From Burkholderia singularis (GTDB lineage: Bacteria > Pseudomonadota > Gammaproteobacteria > Burkholderiales > Burkholderiaceae): DNA of 64,000 bases. The DNA is taken from contig NZ_FXAN01000041.1 of assembly GCF_900176645.1 (NCBI RefSeq), positions 23,309 through 87,308 on the forward strand. Direction: 5' to 3'. Under the pieces are notes generated by a model. The model was given only the letters and a program-made list of their open reading frames with translations. It had not been told where the DNA came from and searched no databases. Positions 1-8,957 of the stretch are shown one piece after another; within the stretch, counting starts at the first letter, position 1, and the number at the start of each line of letters is the position of its first letter. The position numbers and the translations under genes are program-made.

Positions 1-737
1 GCGCCGATTTCTGGCGCCAGCATATTCGCGTTTACGATCATATTATTGCGATTCCCGAATTTCAGCGCCTCGGCATCGTGGATCTCGAAGCGATGCCGAA
101 CGTGCTCATGATGCCCGCGGTCTACTTCCGCGCATACCATCCCGATCTGCAATACGTGTTTCACGCCGGCAAGCCGGTTAAAAGCCCGCTCGACGATTAT
201 CATTCGACGATCGTTTTTGCCGCGTACCAGCATGGGTGCTCGGTGGCCCGGACCAAGGCGCTCTTCAACGAAAAAACCTACGACGCGCTTTGTTACTTTT
301 CCCAGTGGGAGCGCGAGAAAAAAGACTTCCTCGACCGATATGCCGAGTACGACCTCGATTTCTCGCCCGAACTGAGCAGATGGACGCGCGCCGGCGCGTT
401 CATGCACAGCGTCAATCATCCGAAGGCGCATGCGCTGCATGACGTCGCGTTGAAAGTCGCGAAGAAGGTGGCGGGCGATGCGGTGGTCGAGTCGGGCATC
501 GTTCCTCACGACACGCTCGTGCGGCTGCCCGTGTTTCCGATCTTCCCGGAGCTGGCCGAGCGTTTCGGCGTCGAGCACGGCAGCTATCTGTTCAAGGGCG
601 CCGATTACGATTTGCTGACGCTCGACGAATTCATCGAAGCGTCGTTCGCCGCATATGCGAACTTCGGCAAGAGCGAACTGTACGGAAACAGCCCGCATCT
701 CACCCGAGCCTTGCAAATGATCGGGGGCGAACTATGA
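1..737 (+). CDS. WcbI-family polysaccharide biosynthesis protein, 5' end outside the window
   Basis: Reading frame 3 is open from the first bases of the window, so the gene begins upstream; a GTG at 78 is only an internal codon. About 244 residues are visible. The stretch with PAVYFRAYHPDL resembles the conserved core of the WcbI family, first described from Burkholderia capsule loci as a CoA-binding protein and putative acetyltransferase. The family call is recognition by eye. The stop overlaps the ATG of the GSCFA gene (ATGA at 734-737), so the two are almost certainly co-translated. The inferred role is acyl modification of a surface polysaccharide; substrate unknown. Base composition is a little less GC-rich than the downstream metabolic genes, as is common in glycan loci. 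Confidence 0.7.
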   Translation, partial: ADFWRQHIRVYDHIIAIPEFQRLGIVDLEAMPNVLMMPAVYFRAYHPDLQYVFHAGKPVKSPLDDYHSTIVFAAYQHGCSVARTKALFNEKTYDALCYFSQWEREKKDFLDRYAEYDLDFSPELSRWTRAGAFMHSVNHPKAHALHDVALKVAKKVAGDAVVESGIVPHDTLVRLPVFPIFPELAERFGVEHGSYLFKGADYDLLTLDEFIEASFAAYANFGKSELYGNSPHLTRALQMIGGEL

Positions 738-1822
738 CGAATCCCTACAAGCATCTTCCCGCGCATCAGTTTTGGCGCAAGGCCGTCGCCAACACCGAGA
801 TGCACGCGTTCGATCCGGTGGTCGCGCCCAAATTCACGATCAGCGCGCAGCAGAAGGTCGGCACCGCGGGCAGTTGCTTCGCCCAGCATATTTCGCGGCG
901 TCTGGCCGGAATCGGATTCAATTATTTCGTGCCGGAATCGGGCGCCGATTTTTCAGAAAGCGAGCGCAAGCGCCTTGGCTACGGCGTATTTTCCGCGCGG
1001 TTCGGCAACCTTTATACCGTGCGGCAGCTGTTGCAGCTGTTCGAGGAATCGATGGGACGGCGCACGAAGACCGAAACCGTTTGGCGGCGGCCGGACGGAC
1101 GGTACGTCGATGCGTTCCGCCCGGCGGTCACACCGGAAGGCTACGGCAGCCCGGACGCGGTGCTGGCCGCGCGTGCCGAGCATCTGCCGCATGTGAGGAA
1201 GATGTTCACCGAGATGGACGTTTTCGTATTTACGCTCGGGTTGACCGAGAGCTGGTCCAATCGCGCGCACGGCGAGGTGTTTCCGCTCGCGCCGGGCGTG
1301 GCCGGCGGCGCTTACGACGAAGCCGCATACCGCTTCACGAACTTGACCGTGTTCGACGTGATGAGCGATCTGCGCTCGTTCCTGCTTCAGCTCAAGCAGG
1401 TGAACCCTCGCGTCAACGTGCTGCTGACGGTCTCGCCGGTGCCGCTCATCGCCACCTACGAGAACCAGAACGTGCTCGTCGCGACCACCTATAGCAAATC
1501 GGTGCTGAGAGTCGCCGCGCAGACGGCATGCAACGAGTTCGACTGGGTCGACTATTTCCCTTCCTACGAAATCATCACCGGCCACTACAACGCCGGGCGC
1601 TACTACGAAAGCGATCTGCGCGAAGTCAACAACCTCGGCGTGAGCCACGCGATGCGCTGTTTTCTCAAGCACTACACGACGAGCGGCGCACGGCCCGCCG
1701 CGGAGTTCGCGCAAGCCGTGCAGCCGGCGCTCCCGGATGCGCCGCTCGACGACGCGCACGCGGCGCCGTCGATCGGCAGCGTCATCTGCGACGAGGAATT
1801 GATCGAGCGGGTTTCCCGCTGA
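734..1822 (+). CDS. GSCFA-domain protein (SGNH/GDSL-like fold), partner of the WcbI-family protein
   Basis: 362 residues. The family-defining motif G-S-C-F-A is at residues 46-50, with Ser47 as the likely nucleophile by analogy with SGNH esterases. Further conserved-looking blocks include FTLGLTESW near 170 and LLTVSPVPL near 235. No signal peptide is visible, so the protein is probably cytoplasmic. The ATG overlaps the stop of the preceding gene by four bases, so the pair is translationally coupled. GSCFA proteins are found beside polysaccharide genes, but no activity is firmly established for most of them; acyl transfer to or from a sugar is inference. A 12-bp GC-rich stem follows at 1833-1861. 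Confidence 0.78.
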   Translation: MTNPYKHLPAHQFWRKAVANTEMHAFDPVVAPKFTISAQQKVGTAGSCFAQHISRRLAGIGFNYFVPESGADFSESERKRLGYGVFSARFGNLYTVRQLLQLFEESMGRRTKTETVWRRPDGRYVDAFRPAVTPEGYGSPDAVLAARAEHLPHVRKMFTEMDVFVFTLGLTESWSNRAHGEVFPLAPGVAGGAYDEAAYRFTNLTVFDVMSDLRSFLLQLKQVNPRVNVLLTVSPVPLIATYENQNVLVATTYSKSVLRVAAQTACNEFDWVDYFPSYEIITGHYNAGRYYESDLREVNNLGVSHAMRCFLKHYTTSGARPAAEFAQAVQPALPDAPLDDAHAAPSIGSVICDEELIERVSR

Positions 1823-2274
1823 CCGGTGGCCGTGCGCGCGCCGGCAGCTCCGGCGCGCGCATCCGGTTAAGCCATGCTTGGGCCGCCGCGATCGCACACA
1901 GGCGTCGGTGAAAACCCTCGGCTTCGAGCAGTCCGCCGATGCTGGATTGCACCCATTGCGGATCGTGAATGCGCCGCCACAAGCCTGTCACGTCGGGCTC
2001 GCGTGCCCGGCCTGCCGGGCCGCGCGTTGCTGCGGCGCAGCGCGAGCGGCATGCGTGGCGATGGTATGCTGGATTACCTTGATCGTATGGCAGGCGTATC
2101 AGCAAGCATGTCGGAGCCGTTGTTCCATTACTCTAAGAAGAACGAATGCGAATGCTTCGGCGCCGAAATGGCGGGCGCGCTGCCCGCCGCGCGCGCGTCC
2201 CGCCTGCGGCCCCGCTCCCGTTGCGGCGGCGCACCGAACACGATATTCCGATTCAACAACCTGGAGACACGCTA
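1823..2274. other. Intergenic region upstream of pckG
   Basis: About 450 bp. Apart from the hairpin at 1833-1861 and the ribosome binding site CTGGAG (2261-2266) of pckG, I see no clear gene. A 107-codon minus-strand frame (1782-2105) contains a protein-like stretch around WRRIHDPQW but has no good start or ribosome binding site. It could be the eroded end of a lost gene. The pckG promoter must be here, but I cannot fix it. Confidence 0.4.
1833..1861 (+). terminator. GC-rich hairpin after the GSCFA gene
   Basis: Perfect 12-bp inverted repeat (1833-1844 and 1850-1861) with a 5-nt loop, starting 11 bases after the GSCFA stop. It is not followed by a T run, so it may act as a 3' stabiliser or an imperfect terminator. 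Confidence 0.4.
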
Positions 2275-4140
2275 ATGACCCGAAGCAACGTGGTCGCGGC
2301 CACGCGCACCGTTTCGCTCGATGTACCCGAATACGTCAAACATCGCGGCCTGATCGACTGGGTCGCGCGCATCGCCGAGCTGACCGAGCCCGAGCGCGTC
2401 GTCTGGTGCGACGGCTCGCAGCAGGAATACGATCGCTTATGCGACGAGATGGTCGCGCAGCGCACGATGATCCGGCTGAACCCCGCGAAGCGGCCGAACT
2501 CGTTTCTCGCGCTGTCCGATCCGTCGGACGTCGCGCGCGTCGAGGACCGCACGTTCATCTGCAGCGAATCGCGCGACGACGCCGGGCCGACCAATCACTG
2601 GATCGCGCCCGCCGAAATGCGTGCGACGCTCGACGGCCTGTTTCGCGGCGCGATGCGCGGCCGCACGCTGTACGTGGTGCCGTTCTCGATGGGGCCGCTC
2701 GGCTCGCCGATTGCGCATATCGGCGTCGAGCTGTCCGATAGTCCCTATGTCGCGGTGAACATGCGGATCATGACGCGCATGGGCCGCGACGTGCTTGCCG
2801 CGCTCGGCGAGCACGGCGATTACGTGCCGTGCGTGCACAGCGTCGGCAAACCGCTGGCCGCCGGCGAGAAGGACGTGCCGTGGCCGTGCAATCCGACCAA
2901 GTACATCGTGCATTTTCCCGAATCGCGCGAGATCTGGAGCTTCGGCTCCGGCTACGGCGGCAACGCGCTGCTCGGCAAGAAGTGCTTCGCGCTGCGCATC
3001 GCGTCGACGATGGGCCGCGACCAAGGCTGGCTGGCCGAGCACATGCTGATTCTCGGCGTAAGTTCGCCCGAGGGGCGCAAGTATCACGTCGCCGCCGCGT
3101 TCCCGTCCGCGTGCGGGAAGACCAACTTCGCGATGCTGATCCCGCCGCAGGGCTTCGAAGGCTGGAAGGTCACGACGATCGGCGACGATATCGCATGGCT
3201 CAAACCCGGCCGCGACGGGCGCCTGTATGCGATCAATCCCGAGGCCGGCTTCTTCGGCGTCGCGCCGGGTACCGGCGAGAAAACCAACCCGAATGCGATC
3301 GCCACGCTCAAGGAAGGCGTGATTTTCACCAACGTCGCGTTGACCGAAGACGGCGACGTCTGGTGGGAAGGGCTGACCGACACGCCACCCGCGAAGCTCA
3401 CCGATTGGCAAGGCAACCCGTGGACGCCCGAGATCGGCAGGCAAACCGGCAGGAAGGCCGCGCATCCGAACTCGCGCTTCACGGCGAGCGCGTCGCAATG
3501 TCCGTCGATCGACGCCGATTGGGAGAACCCGGCCGGCGTGCCGATCGACGCGTTCATCTTCGGCGGCCGCCGCTCGAACACGGTGCCGCTCGTGACCGAG
3601 GCGCGCGATTGGGTGGAAGGCGTCTATATGGCGGCGACGATGGGCTCGGAGACCACCGCGGCGGCGGTGGGCCAGCAGGGCGTGGTGCGGCGCGACCCGT
3701 TCGCGATGCTGCCGTTTTGCGGCTACAACATGGGCGACTACTTCGCGCACTGGCTCGCGCTTGGCGAGAAACTCGCGGCGGCGGGCGCATCGCTGCCGAA
3801 GATCTATTGCGTGAACTGGTTCCGCAAAGATGCGAACGGCAAGTTCGTATGGCCGGGCTTCGGCGAGAACATGCGGGTGCTGAAGTGGATGCTCGAGCGG
3901 ATCGACGGCCGCGGCGCGGGCGTCGAGCATGCGTTCGGCGTCACGCCGCGCTATGAGGATCTGCATTGGGACGGCCTGGCGTTCTCGCCTGAGCGGTTCG
4001 AGCAGGTGACGTCGATCGACGCGGACGAATGGCGCGACGAGCTTGCGCTGCATGCGCAGTGGTTCGACAAGCTGGGCGCGCGGTTGCCGCGTGCGCTTGC
4101 CGAGACGAAGGCGAAGCTCGACGCGCGCTTCGCGCGCTGA
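2275..4140 (+). CDS. pckG: Phosphoenolpyruvate carboxykinase, GTP-dependent
   Basis: 621 residues, the normal length for GTP-type PEPCK. The enzyme converts oxaloacetate and GTP to phosphoenolpyruvate, GDP and CO2, the first committed step of gluconeogenesis from TCA intermediates, in the cytoplasm. The P-loop region [11 protein letters not shown] contains the hyper-reactive cysteine (Cys280), typical of the GTP class and absent from the ATP class. Other family blocks are [19 protein letters not shown] and [14 protein letters not shown]. The frame is open 43 codons further upstream, but the ATG at 2275 is chosen because CTGGAG lies just before it and the family N-terminus fits. It stands alone with long flanking regions, as expected for a separately regulated gene. 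Confidence 0.97.
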   Translation: MTRSNVVAATRTVSLDVPEYVKHRGLIDWVARIAELTEPERVVWCDGSQQEYDRLCDEMVAQRTMIRLNPAKRPNSFLALSDPSDVARVEDRTFICSESRDDAGPTNHWIAPAEMRATLDGLFRGAMRGRTLYVVPFSMGPLGSPIAHIGVELSDSPYVAVNMRIMTRMGRDVLAALGEHGDYVPCVHSVGKPLAAGEKDVPWPCNPTKYIVHFPESREIWSFGSGYGGNALLGKKCFALRIASTMGRDQGWLAEHMLILGVSSPEGRKYHVAAAFPSACGKTNFAMLIPPQGFEGWKVTTIGDDIAWLKPGRDGRLYAINPEAGFFGVAPGTGEKTNPNAIATLKEGVIFTNVALTEDGDVWWEGLTDTPPAKLTDWQGNPWTPEIGRQTGRKAAHPNSRFTASASQCPSIDADWENPAGVPIDAFIFGGRRSNTVPLVTEARDWVEGVYMAATMGSETTAAAVGQQGVVRRDPFAMLPFCGYNMGDYFAHWLALGEKLAAAGASLPKIYCVNWFRKDANGKFVWPGFGENMRVLKWMLERIDGRGAGVEHAFGVTPRYEDLHWDGLAFSPERFEQVTSIDADEWRDELALHAQWFDKLGARLPRALAETKAKLDARFAR

Positions 4141-4425
4141 TACTGGCCGGGCCAGTACGCGGGCGGTGCTGTGCGCGAAGCGCCGGCGCCGCAGCCGGAT
4201 CAGCGGCAACGCCGCATCACGCGATTGGCGCGGATGCGGCGTTTTTGCGTCGGGTGCGCGCGTGCCGACGCTCAGGCGCAGGACCGCGATTCGATGCGGA
4301 ATCGCTCGGGGCCGCTATTGTGGTGGCGTGGCGTGCGCATTTGCCGGGTGCAGTCAGCCGCGTCATGACGGCTGGGCGGTTCGCCGGCTTGAATCGAATC
4401 GAATCAAATCAAAGGAGACCTCAAG

Positions 4426-5349
4426 ATGGACGCACAACGGATCGCCGTGATCGGCGCGGGCGTGATCGGCGCAAGCTGGACGGCGTTTTATTTGTCCAAA
4501 GGCTTCGACGTGACCGTGACCGACCCCGCCCCCGATGCCCGCGCGCGGCTCGATGCCGCGCTGGCGAGGTTTGCCGGCGAGCGCGCCGCCGAATTCGCCG
4601 CGCGGCTTGCATTCGAGCCGCAACTCGATGCGGCGCTCGACGACGCCGATTTCGTGCAGGAGAGCGGCCCGGAGCGGCTCGACGTCAAGCGCGAGTTGTA
4701 TCGCCGGATCGACGCGCGGCTGCCGGCGCATGTGCTTGTCGCGTCGAGTTCGTCGGGGCTCAAGATGTCGGACATCCAGGGCGCGTGCGAGCGGCATCCG
4801 CAGCGCTGCCTGATCGCTCATCCGTTCAATCCGCCGCATCTGATTCCGCTCGTCGAGCTGGCCGGCGGCGCGGCGACGTCCGCCGATGCAATCGCACGGG
4901 CGAAGCGCTTCTACGACGAACTGGGCAAGGTCACGATCGTGCTCAACAAGGAGATGGCGGGCCACGTCGCAAACCGGCTCGCGGCGGCGCTGTTTCGCGA
5001 GGTGTATTACCTGGTGGGCGAGGGCGAGGGCGTGGTCAGCGTCGAGGACGCGGACAAGGCGGTGTCATGGGGGCCGGGCCTGCGCTGGGCGTTGATGGGG
5101 CAGAGCCTCATCTACCATCTCGGCGGCGGCGACGGCGGAATCGCTCATTTCCTCGAACATCTGTCCGGGCCGATGACGACATGGTGGGACGATCTCGGCA
5201 CGCCGTCGTTTTCGCCGGACGTCGATCGCAAGCTGATCGACGCGCTGCGCGAGATCCAGGGCGAGCGCTCGATTGAGGCGCTCGGCGCGGAACGTGACCG
5301 CCTGCTCGTCGAGTTGATCGAAGCGCGGCGCAAGAGCTTTTTGCCGTGA
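4426..5349 (+). CDS. 3-hydroxyacyl-CoA dehydrogenase-family NAD-dependent dehydrogenase
   Basis: 307 residues. An N-terminal Rossmann motif GAGVIGASW (about 10-18) binds NAD. The catalytic-region pattern SSSSGLKMSDI and the block HPFNPPHLIPLVEL are typical of the 3-hydroxyacyl-CoA dehydrogenase superfamily, in particular the L-carnitine dehydrogenase and lambda-crystallin/L-gulonate 3-dehydrogenase branch. The C-terminal helical domain starts near residue 185. The substrate cannot be fixed from sequence; a 3-hydroxy acid or carnitine is likelier than a fatty acyl-CoA given the stand-alone short form. AAAGGAG at 4410-4416 is a strong ribosome binding site before the ATG. The neighbours (pckG and mdc) do not point to a pathway. 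Confidence 0.82.
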   Translation: MDAQRIAVIGAGVIGASWTAFYLSKGFDVTVTDPAPDARARLDAALARFAGERAAEFAARLAFEPQLDAALDDADFVQESGPERLDVKRELYRRIDARLPAHVLVASSSSGLKMSDIQGACERHPQRCLIAHPFNPPHLIPLVELAGGAATSADAIARAKRFYDELGKVTIVLNKEMAGHVANRLAAALFREVYYLVGEGEGVVSVEDADKAVSWGPGLRWALMGQSLIYHLGGGDGGIAHFLEHLSGPMTTWWDDLGTPSFSPDVDRKLIDALREIQGERSIEALGAERDRLLVELIEARRKSFLP

Positions 5350-5857
5350 GGGCGTTGCGTTACGCGATGCGGTGGTTGCGGGCCTCGCGGCGGCCGGCCG
5401 GCGGCTCGTGCCATACGGCGCGCTGATCGTGACGTTTCATTCCGGCGTGGGTTGCCTGCTCAGGCCATTGTCGCTGCGGTGTTTCGCGACGGGCGCAGTG
5501 GTCGGTGGCTAAGTGGGGCGGCGCGATGGCGGAGGGCGCGCGATGCCGGGTGCTTGCCGGATTTCGCCCACGCGCGGGTGCCCTCGGCCTGACCGGCGCG
5601 CGAGGCGTGAACCCTGCATCCCGCAGCCATAAGCGGCCGAACGCAGCGGCTGCGTTGCGGCAGGCGGCGCGGCCTGTTCGCGGGATGCGGCGCTTGCCCG
5701 CGTCGACCGACACTGGCTCGGCAACGCGGCCTGCGTGCGAACGCGCTGTTCATCGCCTGCATCACTGAGTCATATCGCGCAATATCATCAATTGCCGCGA
5801 CGCTCCGGCTTACAATGCTGCAAACTCCATCGAACGGTTCGACGCAGGAGACTCCGT
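5350..5857. other. Intergenic region upstream of the mdc operon
   Basis: About 510 bp with no convincing gene; the open frames here are GC-driven. The last 90 bp become more AT-rich and should hold the mdc promoter. There is an imperfect dyad ATAT-N6-ATAT at 5772-5785 and a TACAAT at 5811-5816 with no well-spaced -35. A regulator site is possible but unproven. mdcA has GCAGGAG (5844-5850) as its ribosome binding site. Confidence 0.35.
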
Positions 5858-7504
5858 ATGACGGGATGGAACTATGCCCGCGCGGCGCGCGCCGCGCGCG
5901 TTGCCGAGGCCGCGCCGCTGGCGCGGCGCAAGCGGGTCGACGCGCGCGATGCGACCGCGCTGCTCGAGGCAGTGCTGCGCCCGGGCGACCGCGTCTGCAT
6001 CGAGGGCGACAACCAGAAGCAGGCGGACTTGCTCGCCGCGGCGCTCGCCGCCGTCGACCGCACGAAGGTGCATGATCTGCATATGGTCCAGTCGGGCGTC
6101 GTGCTGCCCGAGCATCTCGACGTATTCGAGCGCGGCATCGCCAAACGGCTCGATTACGCGTACTCGGGCCCGCAGTCGCAGCGCATCGCCAAGCTGCTGT
6201 TCGGCGGCAAGATCGAGCTGGGCGCGGTGCATACGTATCTCGAGCTGTTCGCGCGTTACTTCGTCGATCTCACGCCGAATGTCGCGCTCGTCGCCGCGGT
6301 GAGCGCCGACGCCGACGGCAATCTGTACACCGGCCCGAACACCGAGGACACCCCGACCATCGTCGAGGCCACCGCGTTCAAGGACGGCATCGTGATCGCG
6401 CAGGTCGAGCGTATCGTCGAGCGCGTGCCGCGCGTGGACATTCCAGGCGATCGCGTGCATTTCGTGGTCGACGCGGGCCGGCCGTTTCATGTCGAGCCGC
6501 TTTTCACGCGCGATCCGGCGGGCATCACCGAAACGCAAATCCTGACCGCGATGCTCGCGATCAAGGGCATTTATGCGCACTATGGCGTGAAGCGGCTGAA
6601 TCACGGCATCGGCTTCAACACGGCGGCGATCGAATTGCTGCTGCCCACCTACGGAGAGCGGCTCGGCCTGAAGGGCCGGGTCTGCACGCACTGGGCGCTG
6701 AATCCGCATCCGACGCTGATCCCGGCGATCGAAGCGGGTTGGGTCGAGCAAATCCATTGCTTCGGCTCCGAAGTCGGGATGGACGACTACATCCGCGCAC
6801 GTTCCAATGTCTTTTTCACGGGCGCGGACGGCTCGCTGCGCTCGAACCGCGCGTTCTGCCAGATGGCGGGCCTCTATGCGTGCGACATGTTCATCGGCTC
6901 GACGCTGCAGATCGATCTCGCGGGCCACTCGTCGACGGTGACGGCCGAGCGGATCGCGGGCTTCGGCGGCGCGCCCAACATGGGCAGCGATGCGCGCGGC
7001 CGGCGCCATCCGAGCGGGCCGTGGCTCGCGGCGGGCGCGCAGGCCGATCCGGCCACGCCCGCCGCGTTGCGGCGCGGGCGCAAGCTCGTCGTGCAGATCG
7101 GCGAGACGTTCGGCGAGAAGAACGCGCCGATGTTCGTCGAGCGGCTCGACGCGCTGCGTCTGGCCGACCAGTTGTCGCTCGATCTCGCGCCGGTGATGGT
7201 ATACGGCGACGATGTCACGCACATCGTGACCGAGGAAGGCATCGCGAACCTGCTGATGTGCCGCGACGCCGACGAGCGCGAGCACGCGATCCGCGGCGTC
7301 GCGGGCTATACCGAGATCGGCCGCGGGCGCGATCGCAAGCTGGTCGAGTGCTTGCGCGAGCGCGGGGTGATCGTGCGCCCCGAGGATCTGGACATCGATC
7401 CGCTCGACGCCGACCGGCGCCTGCTCGCCGCACGCTCGATCAAGGATCTGGTTCACTGGTCGGGCGGGCTGTATGCGCCGCCGTCCCGATTCCGTAATTG
7501 GTGA
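5858..7504 (+). CDS. mdcA: Malonate decarboxylase alpha subunit (acetyl-S-ACP:malonate ACP transferase)
   Basis: 548 residues, the usual MdcA length. MdcA swaps the acetyl group on the enzyme's own acyl carrier protein for malonate, releasing acetate and starting the catalytic cycle. Its fold belongs to the CoA-transferase class. The ATG at 5858 follows GCAGGAG at 5844-5850 and gives the family N-terminus (MTGWNYARAAR), while the open frame extends uselessly upstream to 5735. It is the first gene of mdcACDEGBH, with an 17-bp gap to mdcC. The complex allows growth on malonate by decarboxylation to acetate. Confidence 0.95.
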   Translation: MTGWNYARAARAARVAEAAPLARRKRVDARDATALLEAVLRPGDRVCIEGDNQKQADLLAAALAAVDRTKVHDLHMVQSGVVLPEHLDVFERGIAKRLDYAYSGPQSQRIAKLLFGGKIELGAVHTYLELFARYFVDLTPNVALVAAVSADADGNLYTGPNTEDTPTIVEATAFKDGIVIAQVERIVERVPRVDIPGDRVHFVVDAGRPFHVEPLFTRDPAGITETQILTAMLAIKGIYAHYGVKRLNHGIGFNTAAIELLLPTYGERLGLKGRVCTHWALNPHPTLIPAIEAGWVEQIHCFGSEVGMDDYIRARSNVFFTGADGSLRSNRAFCQMAGLYACDMFIGSTLQIDLAGHSSTVTAERIAGFGGAPNMGSDARGRRHPSGPWLAAGAQADPATPAALRRGRKLVVQIGETFGEKNAPMFVERLDALRLADQLSLDLAPVMVYGDDVTHIVTEEGIANLLMCRDADEREHAIRGVAGYTEIGRGRDRKLVECLRERGVIVRPEDLDIDPLDADRRLLAARSIKDLVHWSGGLYAPPSRFRNW

Positions 7505-7521
7505 AGAGGAGCAGGGGAGCG

Positions 7522-7839
7522 ATGGAACAGCTTTATTACCGCCATGCGGCACGCGAACGGGCCAAGGGTGATGCCCCGTGGGCGATCGTCGGCGTGGTCG
7601 CGTCGGGCAATCTGGAGGTGCTCGTCGAGCGCGTGCTGCCCGACACCGAATGCGAGGTCGACATCCGGACCGCCGCCGAGGGCTTCGGCGAGGTCTGGCG
7701 GGCAGTGGTCGCTGATTTTGTCGAGCGCCGCTCGCCGGGCGGGCTGCGGCTGTCCGTCAACGACGGCGGCGCGCGGCCGGACATGGTGTCGCTGCGGCTC
7801 GCACAGGCGGTACGCGCGATCGAGGGAGGCGAGCGATGA
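7522..7839 (+). CDS. mdcC: Malonate decarboxylase acyl carrier protein (delta subunit)
   Basis: 105 residues. This is the small carrier whose serine is modified with the 2'-(5''-phosphoribosyl)-3'-dephospho-CoA prosthetic group. The motif VASGNLEVLVE contains the expected modified Ser28. The start chosen is the ATG at 7522, preceded by GCAGGGGAGC; a longer frame from TTG 7498 lacks spacing for a ribosome binding site. Its TGA overlaps the mdcD ATG (ATGA at 7836-7839), giving coupled translation with the decarboxylase subunit. Here mdcC follows mdcA directly, whereas mdcB sits late in the operon. Confidence 0.93.
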   Translation: MEQLYYRHAARERAKGDAPWAIVGVVASGNLEVLVERVLPDTECEVDIRTAAEGFGEVWRAVVADFVERRSPGGLRLSVNDGGARPDMVSLRLAQAVRAIEGGER

Positions 7840-8957
7840 GGATCGGCACGGCGGGTGGGGCAACGCTCGAAGCGGCGGACGAGCCGGCCACGGGTGGCGC
7901 CGGCGGCACGGTAAGCCGGGCGGCGGGCGCGCCGGCGAGTGTTGCGGCAGATATGGCAGGCGTGCCGGCAGGCGCCGCAACGGGCGCGACGGCCGATCCG
8001 CCCGCAAACGCCGCAACCCGTCCGCCAATCGGTTCGGCCAATGCCGGGCGCTTGGCCGCCGGCACGAGCTGGTATGAAGCATCGGCGCGGCAGCGTCTCG
8101 CGGGGTTGGTCGACACGGGCACGTTCAGCGAGTTTGTCGGCCCGCGCGAGCGTATGACGAGCCCGCATCTGCCGCTGTTCGAGCTGCCTGGACAATTCGA
8201 CGATGGCATGATCGTCGGCCGCGCGCGGCTTGCGGGCCAGCCGATGCTGGTCGCCGCGCAGGAAGGCCGTTTCATGGGCGGCGCGTTCGGCGAAGTGCAC
8301 GGCGCGAAGCTGACCGGGTTGCTACGCGCCGCGCGGGACGTGCGGCAGCCCGTCGTGATCCTGTTCGATACCGGCGGCGTGCGGCTGCAGGAAGCGAATG
8401 CGGGCGAAATCGCGGTCTCCGAGATCATCCGCGCGATGCTCGATGCACGTGCGGTGGGCGTGAGCGTCGTCGGGCTCGTCGGCGGGCGCGCGGGCTGCTA
8501 TGGCGGCGGCGGCATCATCGCCGCGTGCTGCTCGGCGCTTGCGGTGTCGGAGGCCGGGCGCATCGGCGTGTCCGGGCCGGAGGTGATCGAAAGCCGGCAC
8601 GGCGTCGACGAATTCGATTCGCGCGACCGCGCGCTCGTGTGGCGCACGATGGGCGGCAAGCATCGGCGCTTGAGCGGCGGCGCCGAGCGTTTCGTCGACG
8701 ATACCATCGACGCGTTTCGCCACGCGGCGATCGAACTCGTGGCGCAGACGAGCGCCGTCGCATTCGACATCGCGACGCTCGAGGCGGAACACGCGCGCCT
8801 CGCGAAGCGCATCGAGCGCTTTCGCGGCTGCCACGACGCGCTCGATATGTGGCACGCGCTCGGCGCGAGCGACGCGGCCTCGATTCCCGCACTCGATTAC
8901 CCGGCGTTCACGGCGCTTGCCGATCGACTCTCGGAGGTGAGCGATGGTGCTCGATGA
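7836..8957 (+). CDS. mdcD: Malonate decarboxylase beta subunit (malonyl-S-ACP decarboxylase) with a long N-terminal extension
   Basis: 373 residues. The carboxyltransferase-like body starts near residue 77 (TSWYEASARQRLAGL) and includes GGAFGEVHGAKLTG and the oxyanion-type glycine-rich GGRAGCYGGGG near 215. It decarboxylates malonyl-S-ACP to acetyl-S-ACP together with MdcE. Relatives are roughly 75 residues shorter. The extra N-terminus is rich in Ala, Gly, Pro and Thr and looks disordered. The start is still credible because it forms ATGA with the mdcC stop and follows GGGAGG at 7824-7829. An alternative is an internal start that I cannot place. It overlaps mdcE by 14 bp. Confidence 0.92.
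   Translation: MRIGTAGGATLEAADEPATGGAGGTVSRAAGAPASVAADMAGVPAGAATGATADPPANAATRPPIGSANAGRLAAGTSWYEASARQRLAGLVDTGTFSEFVGPRERMTSPHLPLFELPGQFDDGMIVGRARLAGQPMLVAAQEGRFMGGAFGEVHGAKLTGLLRAARDVRQPVVILFDTGGVRLQEANAGEIAVSEIIRAMLDARAVGVSVVGLVGGRAGCYGGGGIIAACCSALAVSEAGRIGVSGPEVIESRHGVDEFDSRDRALVWRTMGGKHRRLSGGAERFVDDTIDAFRHAAIELVAQTSAVAFDIATLEAEHARLAKRIERFRGCHDALDMWHALGASDAASIPALDYPAFTALADRLSEVSDGAR

Noticed and set aside
1782..2105. Minus-strand 107-codon frame with a protein-like tryptophan-containing stretch
   Set aside because: No ribosome binding site or credible start, overlaps the GSCFA 3' end, and no family recognised; kept only as a possible remnant.
1867..2741. Plus-strand 287-codon frame overlapping the pckG start
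   Set aside because: Arg/Ala/Cys-rich shadow of pckG in another frame, as expected in high-GC DNA.
4141..4157. Palindrome TACTGGCC/GGCCAGTA after pckG as a terminator
   Set aside because: Only one base between the arms, leaving about six stable pairs, and no T run; too weak to call.
2437..4209. Minus-strand 590-codon frame across pckG
   Set aside because: Antisense shadow of pckG with biased composition and no motifs.
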